From Pseudonocardia sulfidoxydans NBRC 16205 (GTDB lineage Bacteria > Actinomycetota > Actinomycetes > Mycobacteriales > Pseudonocardiaceae), in NCBI RefSeq assembly GCF_007989085.1, contig NZ_BJVJ01000001.1, positions 62,001-126,000 on the forward strand: 64,000 nucleotides of DNA, given 5' to 3'. A program made the position numbers and the translations under genes. Position 1 is the stretch's first letter. Every line of letters begins with the position of its first letter. This document shows, one piece after another, positions 25,879 to 34,164 of this stretch. Below the pieces are notes generated by a model. That model had not been told where the DNA came from, searched no databases, and was given only the letters and a program-made list of their open reading frames with translations.

Positions 25879-27362
25879 CGCTCCTCCGTGAGCACGATGT
25901 GGTCCATCCTGCCGCTGACCAGCGCGGCGGCCAGGTCGTCACGCAGGGCGGCGGGCGCGGCGACGGCCACCTGCACCCCTGCCTCACGCCGTACCCGCTC
26001 GGCGAGATCGGTACGGGTGAGGACGGCGGGCCGGTCCGCGGCCCCGGTGAGGACGACGGCCCCGGTGCCGGCGGCGGCGCGGGCGACGATCGCGTCCCCC
26101 TCGGGAGACCAGGGGTCGTCGAGGTCGGCGTGGAGCTCCCGCATCGCGGCGGGGGCCGGGCGGGTGCGGTCGAGCACCCAGTCGGTGATCGCGCCCGCGG
26201 GTGGGGGGCCGTCGCCGCCGTACTGCGTGAGCGCTGCGGCGACGACGTCCGGTGCGGTGCTCGCGAACCGTTCGAGGGGCACGTTCCCCGCCCGGGACAT
26301 GTAGGCGACCATGAGCCGCTCGACGGGCAGGTCGAGCCGGTCGGGGAACGACTCCCACCACAGCCGGCTGCGCCGCGCGAGCTCCTGCAGCCGCTCGACC
26401 GACGGTCTGCGGACGCGTTCGTAGCGGGCGAACGCCGCGGCGCGGTCGGGCTCCTCGCGCAGCGCGTCGACGAGCCCGATCGCGTCCTCCATGGCGAGCT
26501 TGGTGCCCGAGCCGATGGAGAAGTGCGCGGTGTGGGCGGCGTCGCCGAGCAGCACGGTGCGCCCGTCGGACCAGCGGTCACAGCGGACCGTGCGGAACCG
26601 CAACCAGCGGGTGCGGTTGCCGATCAGCCGGTGCCCGCGCAGCGTGCCGGCGAACGCGTCCTGCAGGTACCGCAACGAGGTGTCGTCGGAGGCGTCGGTC
26701 GCGTCCGTGGTGGCGTCGAAGCCTGCGCGCCGCCACGTCGCCTCGTCGGTCTCGATGAGGAAGGTGCTCGTGCCCGTCGCACCGGCGCCGGAGTACGGGT
26801 ATGCGTGGGTGACGAACACGCCGTGCTCGGTGCGGACCGGGGCGAACACGGCGTCGTCGAGGGCGAAGTCGGTGCCGCACCACAGGTAGAGCCCGCGGCC
26901 GACGTCGATCGACGCGCCGAAGTCGCCCGCCTCGCGGGTGGCGCTGCCGACCCCGTCCGCGGCGACGACGACCTCGGCGTCCAGGTCCGCGGCCGCACGA
27001 CGGTCACCGAAGCGGAGGTCGACCCCGGCCTTCTCGGCGTGCCGCTGCAGGACGGCCAGCAGCTCGGTGCGGGCGATCCCGACGAGCCGGTCGTTGCGCA
27101 CGCGCGCGATGCCCCCGTCGACGGTCATCGTCATGTCGTGGCGCAGCCCGGCGGCGACGATCTCGCGCAGGGTGTCGGGGTCGGCGGCCTCCAGCTTGCG
27201 CTGCGTCCCCGCGGCGAGTCCGACCCCGAAGCCGAACGTCGTGTCGGGCTCACCCTGCTCGTGCAGGACCACCTCGCACCCGGGGTTCGCGAGCTTCAGC
27301 AGTCGTGCGGCGTAGAGCCCGCCCGGTCCACCGCCGAGCACCGCGACGCGATGCAGATCCAT
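25875..27362 (-). CDS. FAD monooxygenase, salicylyl-CoA 5-hydroxylase-like, lacking a full reductase domain
   Basis: 495 aa, ATG 27362 after GGAGGT. FAD-binding motif GGGPGGLY is at residues 10-17, and LLGDAAHTAHFSIGSGTK is the second flavin motif. These and the flanking sequence match the monooxygenase domain of the two-domain salicylyl-CoA/2-aminobenzoyl-CoA hydroxylases, including the 748-aa protein at 40977-43223. Here the old-yellow-enzyme barrel is missing. The last 43 residues (LAERVRREAGVQVAV...GRMDHIVLTEER) still align with the end of that barrel (LAERIRHDAGVPVIA...GRADLVAVGRAM). It probably hydroxylates an aryl-CoA made by the adjacent ligase. Confidence 0.87.
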   Translation of the reverse strand: MDLHRVAVLGGGPGGLYAARLLKLANPGCEVVLHEQGEPDTTFGFGVGLAAGTQRKLEAADPDTLREIVAAGLRHDMTMTVDGGIARVRNDRLVGIARTELLAVLQRHAEKAGVDLRFGDRRAAADLDAEVVVAADGVGSATREAGDFGASIDVGRGLYLWCGTDFALDDAVFAPVRTEHGVFVTHAYPYSGAGATGTSTFLIETDEATWRRAGFDATTDATDASDDTSLRYLQDAFAGTLRGHRLIGNRTRWLRFRTVRCDRWSDGRTVLLGDAAHTAHFSIGSGTKLAMEDAIGLVDALREEPDRAAAFARYERVRRPSVERLQELARRSRLWWESFPDRLDLPVERLMVAYMSRAGNVPLERFASTAPDVVAAALTQYGGDGPPPAGAITDWVLDRTRPAPAAMRELHADLDDPWSPEGDAIVARAAAGTGAVVLTGAADRPAVLTRTDLAERVRREAGVQVAVAAPAALRDDLAAALVSGRMDHIVLTEER

Positions 27363-27568
27363 CCCGACCTCCCCCGCCGGCAGCGGCACAGCCACCGACT
27401 TTGACTATTACGTCGACTATTCGACGATATGGATGGTGCGGTCGTCAAGCGCCTCGGCCGCTTGACTGTTAGCGAATGTGTTGAATAGTCTACGCAACCG
27501 TCAGATGCCGCGGTCCGGGGTCTCCCGGCGCCGACGCGGCTCTCTCGTCGCGCGAAGGAGCGTGAGTC
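27363..27568. promoter_or_regulatory. Divergent promoter/operator region with GACTATT repeats
   Basis: The region separates the hydroxylase operon (minus) from hyuA (plus). It contains GACTATTA at 27403, GACTATTCGAC at 27415-27425 and its near inverted copy GTTGAATAGTC at 27480-27490, plus a direct repeat TTGACTRTTA at 27401 and 27462. TTGACT (27462-27467) followed after 19 bp by TAGTCT (27487-27492) is a candidate plus-strand promoter. TAATAGT read on the minus strand at 27404-27410 could be the -10 of the hydroxylase operon. The arrangement suggests one regulator, perhaps the TetR of the operon, controlling both directions. Confidence 0.55.
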
Positions 27569-29665
27569 ATGGCCTATGTCATCGGCGTGGACGTGGGCGG
27601 CACGTTCACCGATGCCGTGCTCGACGACGACGCCGGCACCGTGCTCGCCGCGAAGTCCCCCTCGACCCCGCCCGACTACTCCCGCGGCGTCCTCGACGTG
27701 CTCGGGCTGCTCGCCGAGCAGCTCGGCCGGACGCTGCCGGAGATGCTGGCCGACACCCACCACATCGCGCACGGCACGACCTCGTCGCTCAATGCGCTCG
27801 TGACCGGTGACGTACCGCCCGTCGGGTTCCTCACCACCAAGGGCCACCGCGACTCGATCTACATCATGAACGTCGAGGGCCGCTACCTGGGCCGCTCACC
27901 GCACGAGCTGCAGCACGTCCTCGGCCAGGCCAAGGACCACTCCCTCCTGCCCAAGCGGCACGCCCTGGAGGTCACCGAGCGCATCGACCGCGACGGGACC
28001 GTCGTCGTCGCCCTCGACGAGGACGAGGCCCGGGCGGCGATCCGCGCCCTGCTCGCCGACGGCGTGAAGGCGATCGCGGTCTCGCTGCTGTGGTCGTTCC
28101 GCAACCCGGTGCACGAGCGCCGGCTGCGCGAGCTCATCGCCGAGGAGGCACCCGACCTGTTCGTGGCGCTGTCGTCGGAGGTCAGCCCCCGCATCCGGGA
28201 GTTCGCCCGCAACGCCACCACGATCATGAGCACCCAGATCGGGCCCGGCCTGCGCGACTACCTCGGCACGCTCGAGTCGTCGTTGCGCGACAACGGCCTC
28301 ACCGGCCCGCTGCTCGTCATGCAGTCCAACGGTGGCGCCGTCGCGGCCGCCCAGGCCCCGGCGACCGCGATCAGCACGGTCGGGTCGGTCCTGACCGGCG
28401 GCGTCGTGGGATCGGTCGCGCTCGGCCGACAGCTCGGGCACCGCGACATCATCTCCACCGACGTCGGCGGCACGACGTTCCTGGCCGGGCTGATCGTCGA
28501 CGGCGAACCGGTGCGCGACACCACCACGGTGATCAACCACCACCCCATCAACGTGCCCACCCTGCACGTCGACGCCATCGGTTCCGGCGGCGGCGCCATC
28601 GCCTGGCTCGACGCGGGCGGCAACCTGCGGATCGGCCCGCGCAGCGCGCAGGCCGTCCCCGGCCCCGCCTGCTACGGCAACGGCGGCACCGAGCCCACCA
28701 ACACCGACGCCAACCTCGTCCTCGGCATCCTGCCCGAGCGGGGCCTGCTCGGCGGGCGCAAACCGCTGTCGCTGGACCTGGCGCGCCAGGCCATCGACAC
28801 CCAGATCGCCAAACCGCTGGGCCTCACCGTCGAGGAGGCCGCCGCGGCCATCTACACGGTGCAGAACGCGCAGACCGGTGACCTGCTGCGCAAGACCGTC
28901 GTCGAGGCGGGCCACGACCCGCGCGACTTCGTGCTCTACGCCTTCGGCGGTGCCGGCCCCGCGCACTGCGCCGGGTACGCGGCCGAGGTGGGCTGCGACG
29001 AGGTCGTCGTCCCGCTCGGGCCGGTGGCGTCGGCGTTCTCCGCCTTCGGGCTGGCGTCGAGCGACATCGTGCTGGCCGCCGAGCTGTCCGACCCCACCGT
29101 CGTCCCGTTCGATCCGCAGCGCGCGGAACGCAACTTCGCCGACCTCGAGAAGCGCGTCCGCGACGGCCTGGAACGCCAGGGCGTCACGTTCGAGACCGTC
29201 GAGCTGTTCCGCGAGGTCGACATGCGGTACTCGATGCAGCTGGCCGAGGTCACCGCGCCGGTGGCCGACGGCCCGCTGGACGTGGCGGCGATCGAGGACG
29301 CGGCGGCCGCGTTCGAGGCCCGTTACGCCGAGCTGTTCGGCAAGGACGCCGGGTTCCGCGAGGCCGGCATCCAGGCCATCACCTTCCGCGTCCGCGGCGT
29401 CGGGGTGCTGCCGTTCAGCCCGAAACTTCCCGAGATCCCGCCCGCGGAGTCCGACGCGACCCCGACGACCACGCGCCCGGTCCAGCTCGACGCCCGCCTC
29501 GGCTACGTCGACACGCCGATCTACGACTACCGCGAGCTGCGCGCGGGCCACGTCCTCACCGGTCCGGCGATCGTCGAGGTGCCCACCACGACCGTCGTCG
29601 TCCCCGGCGGCACCACCGGGACCGTCGACCACCTCGGCAACCTCACGATCCGCAGGAGTGCTTGA
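27569..29665 (+). CDS. Hydantoinase A/oxoprolinase-type ATPase subunit (HyuA/acetone carboxylase beta-like)
   Basis: 698 aa, ATG after GAAGGAG. The N-terminal Hydant_A_N domain begins VIGVDVGGTFTDAVLDDDAG (ASKHA phosphate loop). HIAHGTTSSLNAL, RIREFARNATTIMST, then STDVGGTTFLAGL (second phosphate motif) and AFGGAGPAHCAGYAAEVG follow. This is the ATP-using subunit of N-methylhydantoinase, 5-oxoprolinase and acetone/acetophenone carboxylases. It phosphorylates a carbonyl or amide to drive ring opening or carboxylation. The gene one base downstream is the partner subunit, whose zinc-ribbon tail favours a carboxylase (inference). Divergent from the hydroxylase operon. Confidence 0.9.
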   Translation: MAYVIGVDVGGTFTDAVLDDDAGTVLAAKSPSTPPDYSRGVLDVLGLLAEQLGRTLPEMLADTHHIAHGTTSSLNALVTGDVPPVGFLTTKGHRDSIYIMNVEGRYLGRSPHELQHVLGQAKDHSLLPKRHALEVTERIDRDGTVVVALDEDEARAAIRALLADGVKAIAVSLLWSFRNPVHERRLRELIAEEAPDLFVALSSEVSPRIREFARNATTIMSTQIGPGLRDYLGTLESSLRDNGLTGPLLVMQSNGGAVAAAQAPATAISTVGSVLTGGVVGSVALGRQLGHRDIISTDVGGTTFLAGLIVDGEPVRDTTTVINHHPINVPTLHVDAIGSGGGAIAWLDAGGNLRIGPRSAQAVPGPACYGNGGTEPTNTDANLVLGILPERGLLGGRKPLSLDLARQAIDTQIAKPLGLTVEEAAAAIYTVQNAQTGDLLRKTVVEAGHDPRDFVLYAFGGAGPAHCAGYAAEVGCDEVVVPLGPVASAFSAFGLASSDIVLAAELSDPTVVPFDPQRAERNFADLEKRVRDGLERQGVTFETVELFREVDMRYSMQLAEVTAPVADGPLDVAAIEDAAAAFEARYAELFGKDAGFREAGIQAITFRVRGVGVLPFSPKLPEIPPAESDATPTTTRPVQLDARLGYVDTPIYDYRELRAGHVLTGPAIVEVPTTTVVVPGGTTGTVDHLGNLTIRRSA

Positions 29666-29666
29666 G

Positions 29667-31964
29667 ATGACCATGCCGATCCCCGGCTCGGAGGCCTTCT
29701 CCAGCCGTCCAGTCGACCCTTCCGAGTTGGCGAGGAGTCTCCCGTCGTCGCTCCCGGTGCACTCGGTGACCCAGGAACAGGTCGACGCCCTCGACCCGCT
29801 CACCTACGAGGTCGTCCGGCACCGCCTCTGGTCGGTGACCGACGAGATGGGCGAGGCGCTCAAGCGCATGTCCGGCTCGCCGATCGTCACCGACGCCAAC
29901 GACTTCGACTTCGCCATCTCCGACGAGCTCGGCCAGGAGGTCCAGGTCGGGCTCTACAACACCATGCTCGTCGGCGCCGTCGACCTGGCCATCTACTGGA
30001 CGCTGCGCAACCGCGCGGTCAACCCCGGCATCGAGGCCGGCGACATGTTCCTCACCAACGACCCCTGGGTCGGCGGCGGGCTGCACCAGAACGACGTCAT
30101 GGTCTACCAGCCGGTGTTCCACGACGGGAAGCTGTTCGCCTGGACCAGCGCCATCGCCCACCAGCCCGACCTGGGCGGCGTCGGCCTCGGCTCCTTCTCC
30201 CCCGCAGCGCAGGACGTGTTTTCCGAGTCCCTGCCCACCCCACCGGTCAAGGTCGTGCGCGGCGGGCAGCTCCAGCGCGACGTCGCCGACCTGTGGGTCC
30301 GCCGCTCCCGCGTCCCCATGCTCATCGGGCTCGACCTGCGCGCCAAGATCGGCGCCAACAACGTCGGCGCCGAGCGCCTGCACGCCCTCATCGCGCAGTA
30401 CGGGCCCGACACCGTCAAGGCCGTCATGAAGCGCATGATGTCCGACGCCGAGTCCCGGCTGCGGGCCAAGCTGACCGCGCTGCCCGACGGCTCGTGGTCG
30501 GCCACCGGCTACCAGGACCAGTCCCACGAGGGCGACCGCAACCTGCACAAGATCACGGTGACGACGACGAAGTCCGGCGACCACCTGAGCTTCGACTTCA
30601 CCGGGACCGACCCGCAGGCCGGCGTCATCAACTGCACCTACGCCGGCATGCGCGGCGGCGTCATGCTCGCGCTGCTGCCGATCCTCGCCGGCGACATCCC
30701 GTGGTCGGCCGGCGGGCTCATGCGCTGCTTCGACCTCGTCACCGAGGAAGGCACGATCAACAACGCGACCTTCCCCGCCGCCGTCGGCCGCGGCCCCATC
30801 GGCCCCGCCTGGCTGACCGGCAGCCTCGTCGCCGAGTGCCTGGCCCAGATGCTCGACCGCGACCTGGAGCTCGGCAGGAACGTCCAGGCCACCTGCTGCG
30901 GCACCTGGGACACCGCCGTCATCGCGGGCCTCGACGAACGGGGCGAGCAACCGGCGCCGTTCCTCAACATCATCATGGAGCCCATGGCCGGCGGCTACGG
31001 CGCCCGCCCCCACGCCGACGGCATCGACACCGGCGGGCTCTTCTGCATCCCGATGGGCCGGGTGCCCGACGTCGAGATGACCGAGTTCCTCTACCCCGTG
31101 CTGACGTTGTGGCGGCGCGAGGAGCCCGACTCCGGCGGGCCGGGGCGGCACCGCGGCGGGCTCGGCGCATCGGTGGCGATCACCCCCCACGGCACCAGCG
31201 TCCCCATGGGGCTCGTGCTGGCGTCGGCGGGCAAGGCCGTCGCGCAGAACGCCGGCCTGTCCGGCGGGCACCCGGGCAACAGCGGCCTCGACGTCGTCGC
31301 CCGGCGCAGCCGCGTCGCCGAGCTGCTGGCCGCGGGCCGGATGCCGTCGGACCTCGCCGAGATCAGCGACACGCTCGAACCCGGCCAGAACTACGCGTCG
31401 AGCTACCTCGCGCCCGGCGAGGTGTTCGCGATGACCTGGCAGGGTGGCGGCGGGTACGGCGACCCGCTCACCCGCGACCCCGCCGCCGTGGCCCGCGACC
31501 TGCGGGAGCAGAAGATCACCGCCGCGGGCGCACGCGCGGTCTACGGGGTCGTCGCGAACGGCACGGAGATCGACGACGCCGCCACCGCGGCCGAACGCGA
31601 CAGCCGGCGGACGCAGCGCCGGGACCGTTCCCGTCTGCTGGGCGAGACCCGCGGCCGGGCCGACCTCGCCGCCGCGCGGCGCCTCGACGACAACCTCGTC
31701 GAGGTGGGCGACGGCACCGTCGCCTGCCGGCACTGCTCGGAGACGTTGGGCGACAACGAGGAGCCGCTCGCCCTGGCGTTGTACGAGGGCCCGCCCACCG
31801 AGGCGGGGCCGCAGATCATCGCGACGGCCGCCGACTACGTCGACGCGCCCGTGGTGTTCCGCCAGTACTGCTGCCCGTCGTGCTGGACGGCGCTCTACTC
31901 GGCGGTGGTCCCGGCCGACCACCAGGACACCGTCGCGACACTGGGCCGCCTCACCGCGGTGTGA
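29667..31964 (+). CDS. Hydantoinase B subunit fused to acetone-carboxylase-gamma-like zinc ribbon
   Basis: 765 aa, ATG one base after the HyuA stop, with AGGAG inside the end of hyuA. Residues about 45-610 are the HyuB domain: DPLTYEVVRHRLWSVTDEMGEA, FLTNDPWVGGGLHQNDV, FDFTGTDPQAGVINCTYAGM, GGPGRHRGGLG, WQGGGGYGDP. The last 100 or so residues hold C-R-H-C, then about 40 residues later FRQYCCPSCWTALYSAVV. This C..C...CCPxC pattern with the basic-aromatic lead-in resembles the small gamma subunit of acetone/acetophenone carboxylases. Together with HyuA this looks like a two-protein ATP-dependent carboxylase or amidohydrolase. The substrate is unknown. Confidence 0.88.
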   Translation: MTMPIPGSEAFSSRPVDPSELARSLPSSLPVHSVTQEQVDALDPLTYEVVRHRLWSVTDEMGEALKRMSGSPIVTDANDFDFAISDELGQEVQVGLYNTMLVGAVDLAIYWTLRNRAVNPGIEAGDMFLTNDPWVGGGLHQNDVMVYQPVFHDGKLFAWTSAIAHQPDLGGVGLGSFSPAAQDVFSESLPTPPVKVVRGGQLQRDVADLWVRRSRVPMLIGLDLRAKIGANNVGAERLHALIAQYGPDTVKAVMKRMMSDAESRLRAKLTALPDGSWSATGYQDQSHEGDRNLHKITVTTTKSGDHLSFDFTGTDPQAGVINCTYAGMRGGVMLALLPILAGDIPWSAGGLMRCFDLVTEEGTINNATFPAAVGRGPIGPAWLTGSLVAECLAQMLDRDLELGRNVQATCCGTWDTAVIAGLDERGEQPAPFLNIIMEPMAGGYGARPHADGIDTGGLFCIPMGRVPDVEMTEFLYPVLTLWRREEPDSGGPGRHRGGLGASVAITPHGTSVPMGLVLASAGKAVAQNAGLSGGHPGNSGLDVVARRSRVAELLAAGRMPSDLAEISDTLEPGQNYASSYLAPGEVFAMTWQGGGGYGDPLTRDPAAVARDLREQKITAAGARAVYGVVANGTEIDDAATAAERDSRRTQRRDRSRLLGETRGRADLAAARRLDDNLVEVGDGTVACRHCSETLGDNEEPLALALYEGPPTEAGPQIIATAADYVDAPVVFRQYCCPSCWTALYSAVVPADHQDTVATLGRLTAV

Positions 31965-31968
31965 CGCT

Positions 31969-32008
31969 GTGAGTGGCGATGGTCGCCATGGCGACCATCG
32001 CCACTCAC
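31969..32008. repeat. 40-bp perfect palindrome (copy 1), candidate terminator
   Basis: The left arm GTGAGTGGCGATGGTCGCCA is followed directly by its exact reverse complement, with no loop. It starts 5 bp after the HyuB stop. It is related to the palindrome at 38294: 15 of 20 arm positions are identical and all five differences are compensated on the opposite arm. A bidirectional terminator or a protein-binding palindrome are the main readings. Confidence 0.8.
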
Positions 32009-32027
32009 GACCGTTGTGCCCGGGACC

Positions 32028-32038
32028 GATGAGTTCCG
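32028..32038 (+). promoter_or_regulatory. GATGAGTTCCG element before the hydrolase gene
   Basis: The 11-mer GATGAGTTCCG ends 24 bp before ATG 32063. The same 11-mer occurs at 33600-33610, 23 bp before the start at 33634, followed in both cases by GCGC within 1-2 bases. This may be a shared promoter core or a leader element. Confidence 0.4.
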
Positions 32039-32062
32039 TGCGCGGGCGGCGTCTGAGCTGAC

Positions 32063-32929
32063 ATGACGACTCACACCCTCGCGACCCCCGACGTCGACCT
32101 CGCCTACGACGTGATCGGCCCGCTGCCCACCGCCGACGGCCGGCCACCGCTGCTGATGATCGGCCAGCCGATGACCGCCGAGGGTTTCACGACCCTGGCC
32201 GCGCACTTCACCGACCGCACCGTCGTCACCTACGACCCTCGCGGGCTGGGCCGCAGCGTCCGCAAGGACGGCCGCACCGACCACCGGCCCGAAGTGCAGG
32301 CCGAGGACCTGCACCGGCTCATCCAGGAGCTGGGCGCCGGACCGGTCGACCTCTTCGGCAGCAGCGGCGGTGCCGTGGTGGGGCTCGCCCTCGTCACCGC
32401 CCACCCCGGCGACGTACGGACCCTCGTCGCCCACGAGCCGCCCGCCATCCCCCTGCTGCCCGACGCCGCGGCCGCCGAACGCGCCCGCACCGGGTTCTTC
32501 GACGTCTACAACGCCAAGGGCGGCAACGCCGGAATGGCCGCGTTCATCGCGATGACGAGCTGGAAGGGCGAGTTCACCGACGAGTACTTCGCCGCGCCCG
32601 CGCCCGACCCGGCGATGTTCGGCATGCCGACGGAGGACGACGGCCGGCGCGACGACCCGTTGCTCTCCGACATCTCGTGGGCCGTGAGCAGCTACAGTCC
32701 CGACATCGAGGCCCTGCTGGCGGCGCCGACGCGGGTGGTGGCCGCGGTCGGCGAGGAGTCCGAGGGCGTGTTCGCCGGCCGGACCGCCACCGCGCTCGCC
32801 GAGAAGCTGGGGCAGGAGGTCACCGTGTTCCCCAGCCACCACGGCGGGTTCGCAGGCGGGGAGTTCGGCTACCCCGGCAAGCCCGAGGAGTTCGCGGCGA
32901 CCCTGCGCAGGGTCCTCGACGGCTCCTGA
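32063..32929 (+). CDS. Alpha/beta hydrolase
   Basis: 288 aa, ATG 32063. The catalytic elements are intact: PLLMIGQPMTAEGF (oxyanion region), VVTYDPRGLGRSVRKDG, nucleophile elbow LFGSSGGAV with Ser, and the C-terminal HHGGF with the likely catalytic His. It belongs to a common actinobacterial group of soluble hydrolases with unassigned substrates. It lies just after the palindrome that closes hyuAB and has its own upstream element, so it is probably transcribed separately. Confidence 0.88.
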   Translation: MTTHTLATPDVDLAYDVIGPLPTADGRPPLLMIGQPMTAEGFTTLAAHFTDRTVVTYDPRGLGRSVRKDGRTDHRPEVQAEDLHRLIQELGAGPVDLFGSSGGAVVGLALVTAHPGDVRTLVAHEPPAIPLLPDAAAAERARTGFFDVYNAKGGNAGMAAFIAMTSWKGEFTDEYFAAPAPDPAMFGMPTEDDGRRDDPLLSDISWAVSSYSPDIEALLAAPTRVVAAVGEESEGVFAGRTATALAEKLGQEVTVFPSHHGGFAGGEFGYPGKPEEFAATLRRVLDGS

Positions 32930-33050
32930 TCGGCGCCCCGGGCCGGGAATCAGGTCACCGCGCGGCGACGTCCTCGACGAACGTCGTCCGGGACAACACG
33001 TCGGCGTGCGGGTGCCCTCGTCCGCCCCGGCACTGCGGCACAACGCGTCC

Positions 33051-33250
33051 ATGGAGATCCGACAGGGCGTCGTCGTCGACGATGACGTCGTCGACGACTT
33101 CGCCGTGCGGCACGGCATCAGCCGGCTCGCGCTCTACGGCTCCGCGCTGGCCACGGCCTTCGGCCCCACCAGCGACGTCGACCTGCTCGTCGAGTTCCTC
33201 CCGGGCCGTACCCCCGGCCTACTGCTGCACGCCCCTTCTATGCGGCCTGA
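33051..33250 (+). pseudogene. MntA-type nucleotidyltransferase (antitoxin) remnant
   Basis: ATG 33051 opens a minimal nucleotidyltransferase: RLALYGSALATAFGPTSDVDLLVEF has the G-S and the D-x-D pair (Asp42, Asp44), then LPGRTPGLL. The middle of the protein (normally about 40 residues with the GR.VDL segment) is missing. A different frame then gives ARPFYAA followed by TGA at 33248, the usual end of these proteins. An internal deletion with a frame change has therefore joined the two ends. It is the first half of a MntA-HepT toxin-antitoxin pair. Confidence 0.75.
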
Positions 33251-33568
33251 GGACGGGGTCCGGCTGCGGCATCTCCGCGATGCCGGACGAAGGCCGTCGC
33301 GGACAGCACGGGTCGAGCCCGCACCGACCTCGACGAGGACGAGCCGCTCCGGCTCGCGTCGGCGAAGCTGGTCGAGATCGTCGGTGGAGCCGCGGAGCAC
33401 GTCGGCCCCGATGTCCGCACCGACCACCCCGAGGTGCCGTGGCCGCTGCCGCCCGGATGCCGGGACCGACCTGTCCATCACCACTTCGACATCAATCTCG
33501 ACGTCCCCTGGCAGACGCTGACGGAGGACCTGCTCGCGACGCCGCCGGACGCGGAACGTCTCCGCTGA
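33240..33568 (+). pseudogene. HepT-type HEPN/DUF86 toxin remnant
   Basis: ATG 33240, overlapping the MntA tail as in intact pairs, begins MRPEDGVRLRHLRDA, typical of DUF86 proteins. Near 33280 the frame changes. The continuing frame reads GRARTDLDEDEPLRLASAKL, VEIVGGAAEHVGPDVR, HPEVPW, then CRDRPVHHHFDINLDV (normally MRNRLVHGYFDVDLD) and stops at 33568. The R-x4-H catalytic pair of HEPN RNases is still visible (R..VH), but neighbouring residues are altered and the frame is broken, so the toxin is probably dead. Confidence 0.75.
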
Positions 33569-33599
33569 CGGCCGCCGTCGAGCCGCTGCGGCCCGCACA

Positions 33600-33610
33600 G
33601 ATGAGTTCCG
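33600..33610 (+). promoter_or_regulatory. GATGAGTTCCG element, second copy
   Basis: Identical 11-mer to that at 32028, ending 23 bp before ATG 33634. See the first copy for the comparison. Confidence 0.4.
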
Positions 33611-33633
33611 GCGCTCACCGCGGTCCTCATGTC

Positions 33634-34164
33634 ATGGACACCACGAACCTCGCAGACCTGTACGACGTCCCCGCGCTCGACTGGGAGACGATCCGGACCG
33701 GGCTCGACGCCGGCTTCCCGCAGGCGCCGGGTGAGGGCGGCCCGGACCGGCACACCTGCTGGTTGACGACGCTGGACGCCGACGGCGGCCCGCACGTGAC
33801 GGGCATCGGTGCGCTGTGGGCCGAGGGCGCGTTCTGGTTCGAGACCGGGGAGCGCACCCGCAAGGGGCGCAACATCGCCCGCGATCCGCGGTGCGCCCTG
33901 AGCGTGGCGACGACGACGTTCGACCTCGTGGTCCGCGGCCGGGCGGAGATGGTCACCGACCGGGAGGTCGTGGCGGCGCGGGCGGCCGACTGGGCGGCCG
34001 GGGGCTGGCCGTGCGAGGTCGACGGGTCGGGTGCGGCGTTGACGGCGCCGTTCAGCGCTCCGTCGGCGGGGACACCGCCGTGGCGGGTCTACCGGATCAC
34101 GCCGGAGTCGGCGACGGCGCTGCAGACGGTCGAACCCGGCGGCGCGACGACGTGGCGGTTCTGA
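33634..34164 (+). CDS. Pyridoxamine-5'-phosphate-oxidase-family (split-barrel) protein
   Basis: 176 aa from ATG 33634; an upstream in-frame ATG would add 11 residues. The split-barrel flavin fold is shown by HTCWLTTLDADGGPHVTGIGALW, FWFETGERTRKGRNIARDPRCALSVA and DLVVRGRAEMVTD. The TRKGRNI..DPR motif binds the phosphate of FMN or F420. Such actinobacterial proteins often use F420 or act on haem or other ligands; the substrate is unknown. No operon partners. Confidence 0.85.
   Translation: MDTTNLADLYDVPALDWETIRTGLDAGFPQAPGEGGPDRHTCWLTTLDADGGPHVTGIGALWAEGAFWFETGERTRKGRNIARDPRCALSVATTTFDLVVRGRAEMVTDREVVAARAADWAAGGWPCEVDGSGAALTAPFSAPSAGTPPWRVYRITPESATALQTVEPGGATTWRF

Noticed and set aside
29643-32147. 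Long minus-strand open frame opposite the HyuB gene
   Set aside because: Antisense artefact; the plus strand has a full HyuB domain and zinc ribbon.
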